Source of the DNA: Burkholderia gladioli
GTDB lineage: Bacteria; Pseudomonadota; Gammaproteobacteria; Burkholderiales; Burkholderiaceae
DNA length: 64,000 bases
Direction of reading: 5' to 3'
Assembly: GCF_000959725.1 (NCBI RefSeq)
Contig: NZ_CP009323.1
Coordinates: 3,720,001 to 3,784,000 of the forward strand
Each line of letters begins with the position of its first letter. Position 1 is the first letter of the stretch. Of the stretch, positions 27,278 to 35,616 are shown piece after piece. The notes below the pieces were generated by a model that was not told the origin of the DNA, did no database searches, and was given only the letters and a program-made list of their open reading frames with translations. Both the position numbers and the translations under genes were made by a program.

Positions 27278-28038
27278 GCGGCGCCGGCTGCGGTCTCGGC
27301 GCGCGCGGCTGTGCCGCGCGGACGCTGCGCGGCGAAAACGTGCTGCTGGCCTTCGTGGCCGGCTACGTCGATACGCTCGGCTTCGTGGCCTTGTCGGGCC
27401 TGTTCGTCGCGCATGTCACCGGCAACTTCATCCTGATCGGCTCGGGCCTGGCCGGCGCCGGCAGCGGGGTGCTGGCCAAGCTGCTGGTGTTTCCGGCCTT
27501 CGTCGCCGGCATCGCCGCCGCCAGGCTGCTGGCCGGCATCACGCGCGAGGCGCCGCCGGGCCATCACGCCGCGGCACTGTACGGCCTGCAGTGCGTGCTG
27601 CTGGCCGCGTTCCTGCTGGCGGGCCTCGCCGCCATGCCGATGGCCGGCACCGAGGCGCCGGCGGCCGTGGCTTGCGGACTGCTCGGCGCGGCCGCGATGG
27701 GGGTGCAGAACGCGCATGCCAGGCTCGCCACACGCGCGATCGCCGCCAACACCGTGATGACCGGCAATGTCACCCAGGCCGTGCTCGATCTGCTCGAGCT
27801 GCTGGCACCGACTGGCGCGCCCGACGAGCGGGCCGCGGTGCGCAGGCGCCTGGCGCAGGTCATGCCGCCCGTGCTCGCCTTTGCGCTGGGCGCGGCACTC
27901 GGCGCGCTCGGCTGGCGCATGGCCGGGTTCGCGGCGCTGCTGGTGCCGCTCGCCATGCTCGGCGTGCTCGCGATCGCCTCGCGCCACGGTATGTCCGGCA
28001 CCGGCGCGGGCGGCATTGCCGGCGGCCCGGGCCGATGA
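27274..28038 (+). CDS. DUF1275 (YoaK-like) membrane protein
   Basis: A 254-residue inner-membrane protein with about six hydrophobic helices and the family features VAGYVDTLGFVALSGLFVAH, VTGNFILIGSGLAG and GVQNAHARLAT. The ATG at 27274 overlaps the XapX stop; an in-frame upstream start would run into XapX. The family has no proven function; transport or metabolite efflux is often guessed. Confidence 0.86.
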   Translation: MSGAGCGLGARGCAARTLRGENVLLAFVAGYVDTLGFVALSGLFVAHVTGNFILIGSGLAGAGSGVLAKLLVFPAFVAGIAAARLLAGITREAPPGHHAAALYGLQCVLLAAFLLAGLAAMPMAGTEAPAAVACGLLGAAAMGVQNAHARLATRAIAANTVMTGNVTQAVLDLLELLAPTGAPDERAAVRRRLAQVMPPVLAFALGAALGALGWRMAGFAALLVPLAMLGVLAIASRHGMSGTGAGGIAGGPGR

Positions 28039-28127
28039 GGCCAGGCCGTCCCCGTTCCGGTCCTCGCCCCCCGTTGGCGGGCGAGAGCCGGGCCTTGCAG
28101 TTTTCCTTTCCCAACCTGGAGTCCCCG

Positions 28128-29075
28128 ATGAGCTTCTCCGTCATTTCCCGTCCGATGCGCGTGCTTGCGGCGCTTGCCACGCTCGGCCTGCTGCTGCCGG
28201 CCGCCTCCAGCTTCGCCGACGAAGCGCGCTACGCCGCGCCAGCCTCGCGCACGCCGGTGGTCTCGGTCGGTCCGCAATACGACACCACGCACGTCTATGT
28301 GGCGAGCGCCGACATCGACGCGTTCGTCGACAGTTTCGTGGCGACCTTCGGCGGCAAGGCCTCGCCACGCGCCGTGTTCACGGTTACGCCCACGCCGAGC
28401 AGGACCGCCTCGCAATATGTGCAGACGCCGGTGGGCATGCTGTCGGTGTTCGCCTTCGAGACGCCCGTGCCTTATCCGTTCGGCGAGGAGCGCACCGGCT
28501 ACCTGGTCAGCGATATCGAGCAGGCGGTGCGGGCCGCGCGCGCGGCCGGCGCCGACGTGCGGGTCGAGCCCTTCGACGACCCGATCGGCAAGGACGCGAT
28601 CATCCAGTGGCCGGGCGGCCTGAACATGCAGCTCTATTGGCACACCAAGGCGCCTTCGTACGCGCCGCTCGAGCGGGTGCCGGACAACCGCGTCTATGTG
28701 TCGAAATACGAGGCAGGCAATTTCATCGGCCGCTTCCTGCGCTTCTCGCATGGCCGGATCGTCTCGGACGATCGTCGGGCCGACGGCGCCGAACTCGGCA
28801 AGCCGGGCGAATCGATTCGCCGGGTTCGGATCGAATCGGGTTTCGGCAACATGCTGGTGTTCGTGACCGACGGCAAACTGCCCTATCCGTACGGGCACGA
28901 GACCACCGGCTACCGCGTGGCCGATCTCGACGCGACCCTGGCCCGAGCCCGCGCTGCCAAGGTCAGGCTGCTGGTGCCGCCGGCGCGCAATGCCGAGGGA
29001 CGCACGGCGATGGTCGAGTTCCCCGGCGGCTACGTGGCCGAATTGCATCAATTCGACGCCGCCGCCGCGAACTGA
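28128..29075 (+). CDS. Exported VOC/glyoxalase-superfamily protein
   Basis: A 315-residue protein with a signal peptide (hydrophobic core about residues 11-27, cleavage near SSFA/DEA) followed by two related vicinal-oxygen-chelate halves. The repeated elements are HVYVASADIDAFVDSFVATF, VPYPFGEERTGYLVSDIEQA and, in the second half, LPYPYGHETTGYRVADLDAT. An exported VOC protein is uncommon. The role may be ring-cleavage, glyoxalase or sequestration of a toxic compound. It lies 89 bases after DUF1275 and 4 bases before the outer-membrane channel. Confidence 0.8.
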   Translation: MSFSVISRPMRVLAALATLGLLLPAASSFADEARYAAPASRTPVVSVGPQYDTTHVYVASADIDAFVDSFVATFGGKASPRAVFTVTPTPSRTASQYVQTPVGMLSVFAFETPVPYPFGEERTGYLVSDIEQAVRAARAAGADVRVEPFDDPIGKDAIIQWPGGLNMQLYWHTKAPSYAPLERVPDNRVYVSKYEAGNFIGRFLRFSHGRIVSDDRRADGAELGKPGESIRRVRIESGFGNMLVFVTDGKLPYPYGHETTGYRVADLDATLARARAAKVRLLVPPARNAEGRTAMVEFPGGYVAELHQFDAAAAN

Positions 29076-29079
29076 GCGC

Positions 29080-30516
29080 ATGCAAAGCAAGACGATCCGC
29101 CGCGCGTTGCGCGCGGCCTGCGCGCTCGCATTGCTGCCGGGCGCGGCCGCGCAGGCACAGACGCCGCCTGCGGCAAGCGCCGTCGCGCAGCCGGCCTGCA
29201 CCGCGAGCCGACCCGCGCCGTCCTTCAATCGCTGGCAGGAGAACTGGGGCGCGCTCGCCGATCCCTGCCTGCCGCGCAAGCCGCTCGACGCGCTCAAGTA
29301 CATTCCGCTGTCGGGCGACCCGAGCTGGTATCTCTCGCTCGGCGCGAACCTGCGAGAGCGCTTCGAATTCAACGACGCGCCCTTGTTCGGGCTCGGCGGC
29401 GGCCGCGCCGACGGCTACGTGATCCAGCGCGCGCAAGTCCATGCCGATGCGCGTTTCGGCGAGCACGTGCAGGCCTTCGTGCAACTCGAGGATGCGCGCC
29501 CATTCGGCAAGGATTCGGTGTCGCCCGTCGACAAGAACCCGCTCGACCTGGAGCAGGCCTTCGTCGCCTACGTCGGCCAGCTCGGCGCCGGCACCGTGAA
29601 GGCGCGCATCGGCCGCCAGGAGATGGCCTTCGACCTGCAGCGCTTCATCGCCGTGCGCGACGGCCCCAATGTGCGGCAGGCCTTCGACGCGCTGTGGGGC
29701 GACTACGAGATCGGCCAATGGCGCTTCATCGGCTATCTCACGCGGCCGGTGCAGTATCGCGATCTCGACAGCTTCGACGACACCTCGAACCGCCACCTGA
29801 AGTTCAGCGGCCTGCGCGTCGAGCGCAGCAGCTTCGGCCCCGGCGACCTGTCGGCCTACTGGTCGCGCTACGAGCGCGACGGCGCGCGCTTTCTCGATGC
29901 CGCCGGCAACGAGCGGCGCGACGTGTTCGACCTGCGCTACGCCGGCAAGCGCGCGCCGTTCGACTGGGACGTGGAAGCGATGGGGCAGACCGGGCACGTG
30001 GGCGCGGCCAGCATCGGCGCCTGGGCCTTCGGCGCGCTGGGCGGCTATACCTTCGCCTCGCTGCCCGGCACGCCGCGCCTCGGCCTGCAGGTGGACGGCG
30101 CCTCCGGCGACAGCCATCCCGGCAACGGCCACGTCGGCACCTTCAACCCGCTGTTCCCGAACGGCTATTACTTCACGCTGGCCGGCTACACGGGCTACAG
30201 CAACCTGATCCACGTGAAGCCTTCGCTGACGTTCAAGCTCGCGCCGACACTCACGCTGATGACGGCGCTCGGCTTCCAGTGGCGCGAGACCGCCGCCGAT
30301 GCCGTCTACGGCCAGGGCATGGCGGTGGTGCCGGGCACGGCGGGCCACGGCAGCCGCTGGACCGGCATGTATGCGCAGTTGCGCGCCGACTGGCTGGTCA
30401 GCGATAACGTGGCGCTCGCGCTGGAAGCCGTGCATTTCAATGTCGGCAATTCCTTGCGGGCGCTGGGCGCGCGCAACGCGGACTACGTCGGTATGGAGGC
30501 GAAGTTCGGCTGGTAA
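29080..30516 (+). CDS. Outer-membrane channel, alginate-export (AlgE-like) family
   Basis: A 478-residue beta-barrel protein with a signal peptide (ending AAAQAQ) and many alternating barrel strands. It has the AlgE-type blocks NLRERFEFND, QVHADARFGEHVQAFVQLED and RIGRQEMAFD, ending with a terminal aromatic (VGMEAKFGW). The family includes many orphan porin-like members that do not export alginate, and no alginate genes are here. It more likely admits or expels the substrate of the cluster. It begins 4 bases after the VOC stop. Confidence 0.83.
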   Translation: MQSKTIRRALRAACALALLPGAAAQAQTPPAASAVAQPACTASRPAPSFNRWQENWGALADPCLPRKPLDALKYIPLSGDPSWYLSLGANLRERFEFNDAPLFGLGGGRADGYVIQRAQVHADARFGEHVQAFVQLEDARPFGKDSVSPVDKNPLDLEQAFVAYVGQLGAGTVKARIGRQEMAFDLQRFIAVRDGPNVRQAFDALWGDYEIGQWRFIGYLTRPVQYRDLDSFDDTSNRHLKFSGLRVERSSFGPGDLSAYWSRYERDGARFLDAAGNERRDVFDLRYAGKRAPFDWDVEAMGQTGHVGAASIGAWAFGALGGYTFASLPGTPRLGLQVDGASGDSHPGNGHVGTFNPLFPNGYYFTLAGYTGYSNLIHVKPSLTFKLAPTLTLMTALGFQWRETAADAVYGQGMAVVPGTAGHGSRWTGMYAQLRADWLVSDNVALALEAVHFNVGNSLRALGARNADYVGMEAKFGW

Positions 30517-30588
30517 CGGGCCAGGCGCGCCGCCGAGCGCCTTCGATGCAGTCGATGTCGACCGGCTCGATGTCGAGGCAGGGAAGCT

Positions 30589-30614
30589 GGGAGGCGGGGA
30601 GGCGGGGAGGCGGG
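30589..30614 (+). repeat. G-quadruplex-forming tandem repeat (GGGAGGCG)3
   Basis: Three 8-bp units plus a last GGG give four runs of at least three G with identical 4-nt AGGC loops (G-runs 30589-30591, 30596-30599, 30604-30607, 30612-30614). This meets the usual quadruplex pattern on the plus strand, 105 bp before the next gene. Confidence 0.6.
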
Positions 30615-30718
30615 TGGTTCGAAAAAAACGCAGTCGAATTTCGCGTAATACAGGTTTTTTCGATACCACCCGCTCGCTATGCTGGCGTCATCTTCAAGCC
30701 GCTCAAGGAGGCAGCAAG

Positions 30719-31030
30719 ATGAAATGTCCCGTCTGCAAGACCCCGGATCTGTTGATCGCCGAGCGCCGCACCATCGAGATCGATTACTGCCCGACCTGTC
30801 GCGGCGTGTGGCTCGATCGCGGCGAGCTCGACAAGCTGATCGCGCTCGATGCGCGGGAGGCCGGGATGCCCGCGCCGTCGAGCGCGCGCGGATACGAGGA
30901 CCGCGAGCGCGAACGATCGCGCGAGGCGAGCCATGAAGGCCATCCTTATCGACGCGACGAGCATCGCGCCGGGCACCAACAGGGCTATCGCAAGAAACGC
31001 TCGCTGTTCGACATGTTCGACTTCGACTGA
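30719..31030 (+). CDS. Zinc-ribbon protein (TFIIB-type zf domain)
   Basis: A 103-residue cytoplasmic protein. Residues 1-45 hold two CxxC pairs (CPVC at 3-6 and CPTC at 24-27) followed by RGVWLDRGELDKL, the zf-TFIIB/YjdM-type pattern. The C-terminal half is highly charged (Arg/Glu/His) and ends KKRSLFDMFDFD. The ATG follows AAGGAGG. It probably binds one zinc ion and a partner; function unknown. It is separated from the outer-membrane gene by 202 bp and ends at a convergent terminator. Confidence 0.82.
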   Translation: MKCPVCKTPDLLIAERRTIEIDYCPTCRGVWLDRGELDKLIALDAREAGMPAPSSARGYEDRERERSREASHEGHPYRRDEHRAGHQQGYRKKRSLFDMFDFD

Positions 31031-31038
31031 GCGCGAAG

Positions 31039-31061
31039 GCCGCCGGCATCGCGCCGGCGGC
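31039..31061. terminator. Bidirectional terminator hairpin
   Basis: GCCGCCGGC-ATCGC-GCCGGCGGC, a perfect 9-bp stem in the 47-bp gap between convergent genes. Confidence 0.7.
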
Positions 31062-31077
31062 GTGTTCGCGGCTCGGC

Positions 31078-32454
31078 TCAGATCTGTGCCGGGATCGTGA
31101 TGCTGCTCGGGCAGGACAGCGTCGTGCCGCTATCCGGGACTTGCACCACCTGGCCGTTCGAGCCGGTCGTGGTCGCTGCGGTGCTGTGGCTGCCCAGCTG
31201 CAATTCGCCGTTGGTCACCGAGAAGGCCTTGCCGCCGCTGATCTGGCTATTGGTGATGCGGATCCCGGTGTCCCCCGATTTCGGTACGCCCATCAGGCTG
31301 TTCGAGAGCCCGACGATGGCGCCTTGCTGCTTGGTGGCGGTGGCGATCACGTTGTCGATGTCGACGTTGGCGATGATCGGCAAGGTGCCGCCGGTGCCCG
31401 AGGCATAGGCGTAGGTGAACAGGAAGGGCTGCTGGACATTGCGCATGCAGGTGTTTCGATAGGTCACGCCGGTGGTGGCGCCGCTGTCCTTGGCGGTCTG
31501 GTCGGTCTTGATCCGGTAGCCGTAGTCGGTGCCGCTGAACTGCACCGTGTCGACCGTGACCTGCGAGACGCCCGGATTCGCCAGCGTGGTGCCGGCCGCT
31601 TCCTGCCCGCCGATCGAGATGCCATGCCCGCCGCCGACCACGCAGTGACTGATGTTGACGTTCGAGGTGGCTGCGCCGCCCGCGTTGGACTTGATGGCGA
31701 TATCGTCGTCGCCGGTGTCGAGCAGGCAGTTCTTGATGATCGCGGTCTGGGTGCCGATGATGTCGATCGCGTCGGTGTTCGGCGCGAGATCGTCGCCGCT
31801 GGCGTTGCGGTTCGGGTTCGCGTAGATCCACACGCCGTCGATCGTGACGTTCTTCGAGCCCGATTCGATCACCAGCTGTTCCTTCGGTGAATTACGGATG
31901 ATCAGCGCGTTACCGGTGGCATTGGACGAACTCGGGAAGGCCACGATCGATTGCGGTTTGCCGGCATCGGTGAAGTTCGAGCCGATCTGCAGGTTCGAGC
32001 CGGTGATGGCGATCAGCTTCGGCCGGGCCGTGTTGTTCTGTCCGACCGCGGCGGGCCAGTAGTCCTGTCCGTCACCGTCGATCGCGCCGGTGCCGGTGAT
32101 GGTCAGGTTGCTCAGGCTGCTGCCGGTCAGCATCGCGCCGCCCGACGGCTGCGCCGGCGAACCTTTCAGCGTGAAGCCCTTCTCCAGCTTGAGCACGATA
32201 TTGCTGGCGAGGTTCACACTGGTGATGACCGCCGTCGAGATGCCGTTGTTGCTGCCGAGATCGACCAGGCCCGGACTGCTGCTGGTGCCGCTGGCGGCGC
32301 ACTGCGTGATGGCGTTCTGCAGGTTGGTGGTGTTGGTGCTGGCTGAACCGCTCCACTGCGGCGTGCAGGTGGCCGCTTGCGCGGATGCCTGCCCGACGAG
32401 CGTGGCGAAGACGGAGAGCGCCCATGCCGCGCGCATGCTGATTTTCCCTTTCAT
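31078..32454 (-). CDS. Secreted polygalacturonase-type GH28 enzyme
   Basis: A 458-residue pectin-degrading enzyme with a signal peptide (ending QASAQA). The GH28 motifs are complete: NTD at 226-228, DD at 249-250 (DTGDDDIAIKS), catalytic H277 (GGGHGISIGG) and RIK at 314-316 (YGYRIKTD). It should hydrolyse alpha-1,4 galacturonan outside the cell, as in plant pathogens. It lies 164 bases after the other GH28 gene on the same strand. Full length and intact. The pair supports a plant-interacting host. Confidence 0.92.
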   Translation of the reverse strand: MKGKISMRAAWALSVFATLVGQASAQAATCTPQWSGSASTNTTNLQNAITQCAASGTSSSPGLVDLGSNNGISTAVITSVNLASNIVLKLEKGFTLKGSPAQPSGGAMLTGSSLSNLTITGTGAIDGDGQDYWPAAVGQNNTARPKLIAITGSNLQIGSNFTDAGKPQSIVAFPSSSNATGNALIIRNSPKEQLVIESGSKNVTIDGVWIYANPNRNASGDDLAPNTDAIDIIGTQTAIIKNCLLDTGDDDIAIKSNAGGAATSNVNISHCVVGGGHGISIGGQEAAGTTLANPGVSQVTVDTVQFSGTDYGYRIKTDQTAKDSGATTGVTYRNTCMRNVQQPFLFTYAYASGTGGTLPIIANVDIDNVIATATKQQGAIVGLSNSLMGVPKSGDTGIRITNSQISGGKAFSVTNGELQLGSHSTAATTTGSNGQVVQVPDSGTTLSCPSSITIPAQI

Positions 32455-32618
32455 CGGGTTGTTCCTTGTTTTCGAATGGAGGAGGGGGGAAATCAGGTTC
32501 GCCCGGCGCGCGGCAGCCCACGGCCGATGAATCGCCGCCGCCGGTCGAACCTCGACCGGAGCCCTGCCCGGGCTCCGGGTACTGCTCGTTGCAGCCGACT
32601 TGCGCCAATCCCGGCGGA

Positions 32619-34637
32619 TCAGCGCAGGTCGGTGATCGTGGTGTTGTAGAGCTGCCCCGCGATCTTGACGTTCTGCAACGTGATGCCGTTCACGTTCCAG
32701 GCGTAGATCGGCCCCGGCGCGGAGGCGCTGGCGGGCCCGACGGCGCTGGGCGAGCCGAAATCGCAGTTCGAGATCGTCACGCCGCTGATGGCGGGAATCG
32801 CGGGGATGGGGGCCGGGCCGTTGTAGTCAAAGGCCACCGGGCCCTGCGCGACGATCGCCTGGAAGCAGGATCCGGTGCTGCCGCCGAGCGTGACGTTGCT
32901 GGCCGTCACATTGCTGATGTTGACGTTCTGCACCTGCGCCGGGCGCGTGCGTATCGCGTCGCCGGCCGGCTGGTAGTCGCAGTCGAAGGTGATCAGCCCG
33001 CCCTGCGAGGCGGACGGGTTACCCGCGGTGGCGGTGACCACGCCCAGCGGCACCGTGCCGTTGATCGGGCTGCCGGCCAGCAGCTTGCTGCCGTAACCGC
33101 TGCCCGTCAGGCTCACGCCGTTGGGCAGACTCACGCCGTCGACGTAGAAGTTGCGCACGAAGCCACCGCGATTCATGTTGGTCTTGATACGGATCGCGAT
33201 GTTCAGCGAATTGGTCGCCCAGAACTGGTTCAGCATCGTCAGGTTGCGCGCGTAGATGTTCTCCACGCCGCCGCCCATCTCGCTGCCTAGCGTGATGCCG
33301 CCGTGGCCGCTGTTCATGGTGCAGTTCTGCACCACGTGGTTCTGCGCGGGGCCGTACCCGGTGTCGAGATCCTTGCCCGACTTGATGGCGATGCAGTCGT
33401 CGCCGGTGTTGAACACCATGCCGTCGCACAGCACGTTGCGGCAGGCGTCGGGATCGAAGCCGTCGTTGTTCGGGCCGATGCTGTCGGCCATCACGCCGCG
33501 GATCACCACGTTCGTGCAGTCGGTCGGGTGGTGCTGCCAGAACGGTGTGTTCTGCGTGTGGTAGTTCTCCATCAGCACGTTGGTGCAGCCGATGAATTCC
33601 ACCATGCAGGGCCGAAGATAATGGCCCAGGCCGAAGATCCGCTGCGCCACCGGCACGCCCGCCTCCGACAGCGCCGGCAGGTAGTTCTGGTCCTGTTGCC
33701 AGGGCGTGGCGGGGTTGGTCAGCAGTGCGTAGAGCGCGGCGGCGATGCCGGGCGCCGCCGTCTTCAGGTCGACGTTGTTCGGGTTCGCGTAGGCCTGCGA
33801 CGGTGTCGAGGAATTCGCGCAGCCATATGCACCGCTGCTGCCCTTCCAGGTCCACCAGCAGGTGGCCGTGTTGCCCGCGCCCGCGAACGGCGTCATCGCC
33901 TGGCCGTTCAGGATCGAGGTCGGGCCTTCGCCGCTCAGCGCGATGTTGCTGGCGTTGCGCGCGTAGACCGGCGCGCCGAAGTTCAGGCAGTCGTTGGCCT
34001 GCCAGCGGCTGTAGAACAGCTTGCCGTTCGCGCCGCAGTCGACGGGGCCGTCCTTGGCGTAGTCAGCCGGGTTCGGGCTGAAGAAGATCGTGCAGTTGGC
34101 GCTCAGATGGAAGTTGACATTGCTTTGCAGGACGATCGGCCCCGCGCAGTACCAGTCGCCCGCCGGCACCACCACGCGGCCGCCGCCGGCCGCCGCGCAG
34201 GCGCTGATCGCCGCCAGGAAGGCGGGCCGCGAATCAAAGGCACCGGCACCCTGGGTCGCGCCGGCGCCTGGGCTGACCGGCGATTTGCCTGCATCGGTGT
34301 AGGGGCTGGTTTGGGTGATCACGGAGCAGGGCTGCGCGCCATAGGCCTCGACTTCGAAATCGACGGCCGGGAAGGCCGCCTGCCTGATGCCGTCGAGCGA
34401 AGCGATGATGTTGGTGGCCGCGCCGTCCGGCCCCCAGATCGGATCGGCCGGCATGGCGATGCCGCCGGGCGAGGAAGACCCGGGCGACGGCGGCGTATCG
34501 GTGCCGCCCCCGCAGGCACCGAGCAAGGCGCTGCCCATCAGTGCGCCGCCGTAGCCGAGGAAATGTCGCCTGGTGAGCATGAATCGGGGGGGCTGCTCGC
34601 GGTCGTCGTGCGTCGCGTCGAAGTCGGGTGCCGTCAC
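32619..34637 (-). CDS. Tat-type lipoprotein GH28 polygalacturonase-like enzyme
   Basis: A 672-residue GH28 protein, much longer than the usual 400-450. It starts at a GTG (34637) preceded by GGAGAC. The N-terminus has the twin-arginine motif TRRHFLGYGG (22-31) and lipobox LLGAC (Cys42), so it is probably exported folded and lipid-anchored. Catalytic elements are NDGFDPD (391-397), DD 413-414 (NTGDDCIAIKS), H445 (SGHGGITLGS) and RIK 483-485. The 350-residue N-terminal part before them is unusually large and rich in cysteine. Long GH28s of this kind are often exo-acting (exopolygalacturonosidase), but that is a guess. Confidence 0.85.
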   Translation of the reverse strand: MTAPDFDATHDDREQPPRFMLTRRHFLGYGGALMGSALLGACGGGTDTPPSPGSSSPGGIAMPADPIWGPDGAATNIIASLDGIRQAAFPAVDFEVEAYGAQPCSVITQTSPYTDAGKSPVSPGAGATQGAGAFDSRPAFLAAISACAAAGGGRVVVPAGDWYCAGPIVLQSNVNFHLSANCTIFFSPNPADYAKDGPVDCGANGKLFYSRWQANDCLNFGAPVYARNASNIALSGEGPTSILNGQAMTPFAGAGNTATCWWTWKGSSGAYGCANSSTPSQAYANPNNVDLKTAAPGIAAALYALLTNPATPWQQDQNYLPALSEAGVPVAQRIFGLGHYLRPCMVEFIGCTNVLMENYHTQNTPFWQHHPTDCTNVVIRGVMADSIGPNNDGFDPDACRNVLCDGMVFNTGDDCIAIKSGKDLDTGYGPAQNHVVQNCTMNSGHGGITLGSEMGGGVENIYARNLTMLNQFWATNSLNIAIRIKTNMNRGGFVRNFYVDGVSLPNGVSLTGSGYGSKLLAGSPINGTVPLGVVTATAGNPSASQGGLITFDCDYQPAGDAIRTRPAQVQNVNISNVTASNVTLGGSTGSCFQAIVAQGPVAFDYNGPAPIPAIPAISGVTISNCDFGSPSAVGPASASAPGPIYAWNVNGITLQNVKIAGQLYNTTITDLR

Positions 34638-35616
34638 TGCTGTCTCCGTTCTGGTCGTGTGGTCTTGTCGATGAAAGGGGCGAGCTGATATCCGTCGTCA
34701 TACGATGACACGACAATGGTATGTCGAAGCCGTTGAATTTCACGTACGTGTCTACCCTACGAAGAAGCACTGAGGCATCAGGGAGCCGCCCCGATTTTTA
34801 TGGATATTTATCGATTTCCCCATTGCGCAATGGACATCTCGCACCTATCACCAGACTTGAGATCTGTTCATCGATTTCATCTATTTGAAATATGATGTCA
34901 GATGTCTAAATGATGATTGAACTGGATGGAAGAGGGGGCTCGCCAGCCTGCGAGGCAGGCCGTCCACCGTGGTCGGACGACGTCGGCTCATGGCGAAGAC
35001 AGCAGACCACCGGGGCCGGCTTGTCGTGCGGCATGTGGGGAAGCACCGTGATCGACGGCGCTCGGGGAGCGTCGGCGCCCTCTGGGCCGTGTTTCGCTTC
35101 AGCGATACACCAAGGGAAAACCATGACATGGCGGCCCTGACATCGCCCGGGAAGGAGGCAGGCTGACGCCCCCCGCCGCCAGCATCGCGCTCGATCGCCG
35201 TCTCGGCGGGAGATCCGACGATTCCGTCCGCCCCGTCGGTTTCATGTCGTCACGATTCGGCGTGGACGAGCCAATCGTCTGTGGAATCGTCGGGCCGCTC
35301 CGGGCGTTTCGACCGGGGAGGCGCATGACGTTCGCCGTGCCGACGCCAGCCGCCCGATATCTCAAACCTTGCCGAAAGAACAGTTGAGCGGTCAGCCGCG
35401 CAAGGCCGCGGCCGACGAATTCACGATGACGACGCGCGACAAGAATGTCGACGGATGGAGGGGGACGCTGGTCGTCAGCAGCGACGGCGAATGACCGGGC
35501 TTCGACATGAGCGGGGCGGTCCGGCCAGCGGCCTTGATATGCGGGGCACGGTTCACCCTAGGCGGGACCGCTTGGCCTGCGATCCCGTTCGCCCATTCCC
35601 TCGACGCGCCTCGCGA
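34638..35616. other. Long non-coding gap, no gene supported
   Basis: This 979-bp stretch separates the GH28 gene from the DUF3300 gene. Its first 280 bp are AT-rich and probably hold the GH28 promoter; an imperfect dyad around ATTTCA-N6-TGAAAT lies near 34879-34896. From about 34910 to 35490 short frames exist on both strands, but none has an RBS, composition or family pattern I can support. It may be gene debris. Confidence 0.5.

Noticed and set aside
29080..30516. Alginate exporter
   Set aside because: The family name is alginate export, but no alginate synthesis or modification genes are nearby and the family contains many unrelated porin-like members.
34881..35166. Overlapping small frames on both strands
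   Set aside because: No RBS, no family resemblance and inconsistent codon usage; three frames overlap the same bases.
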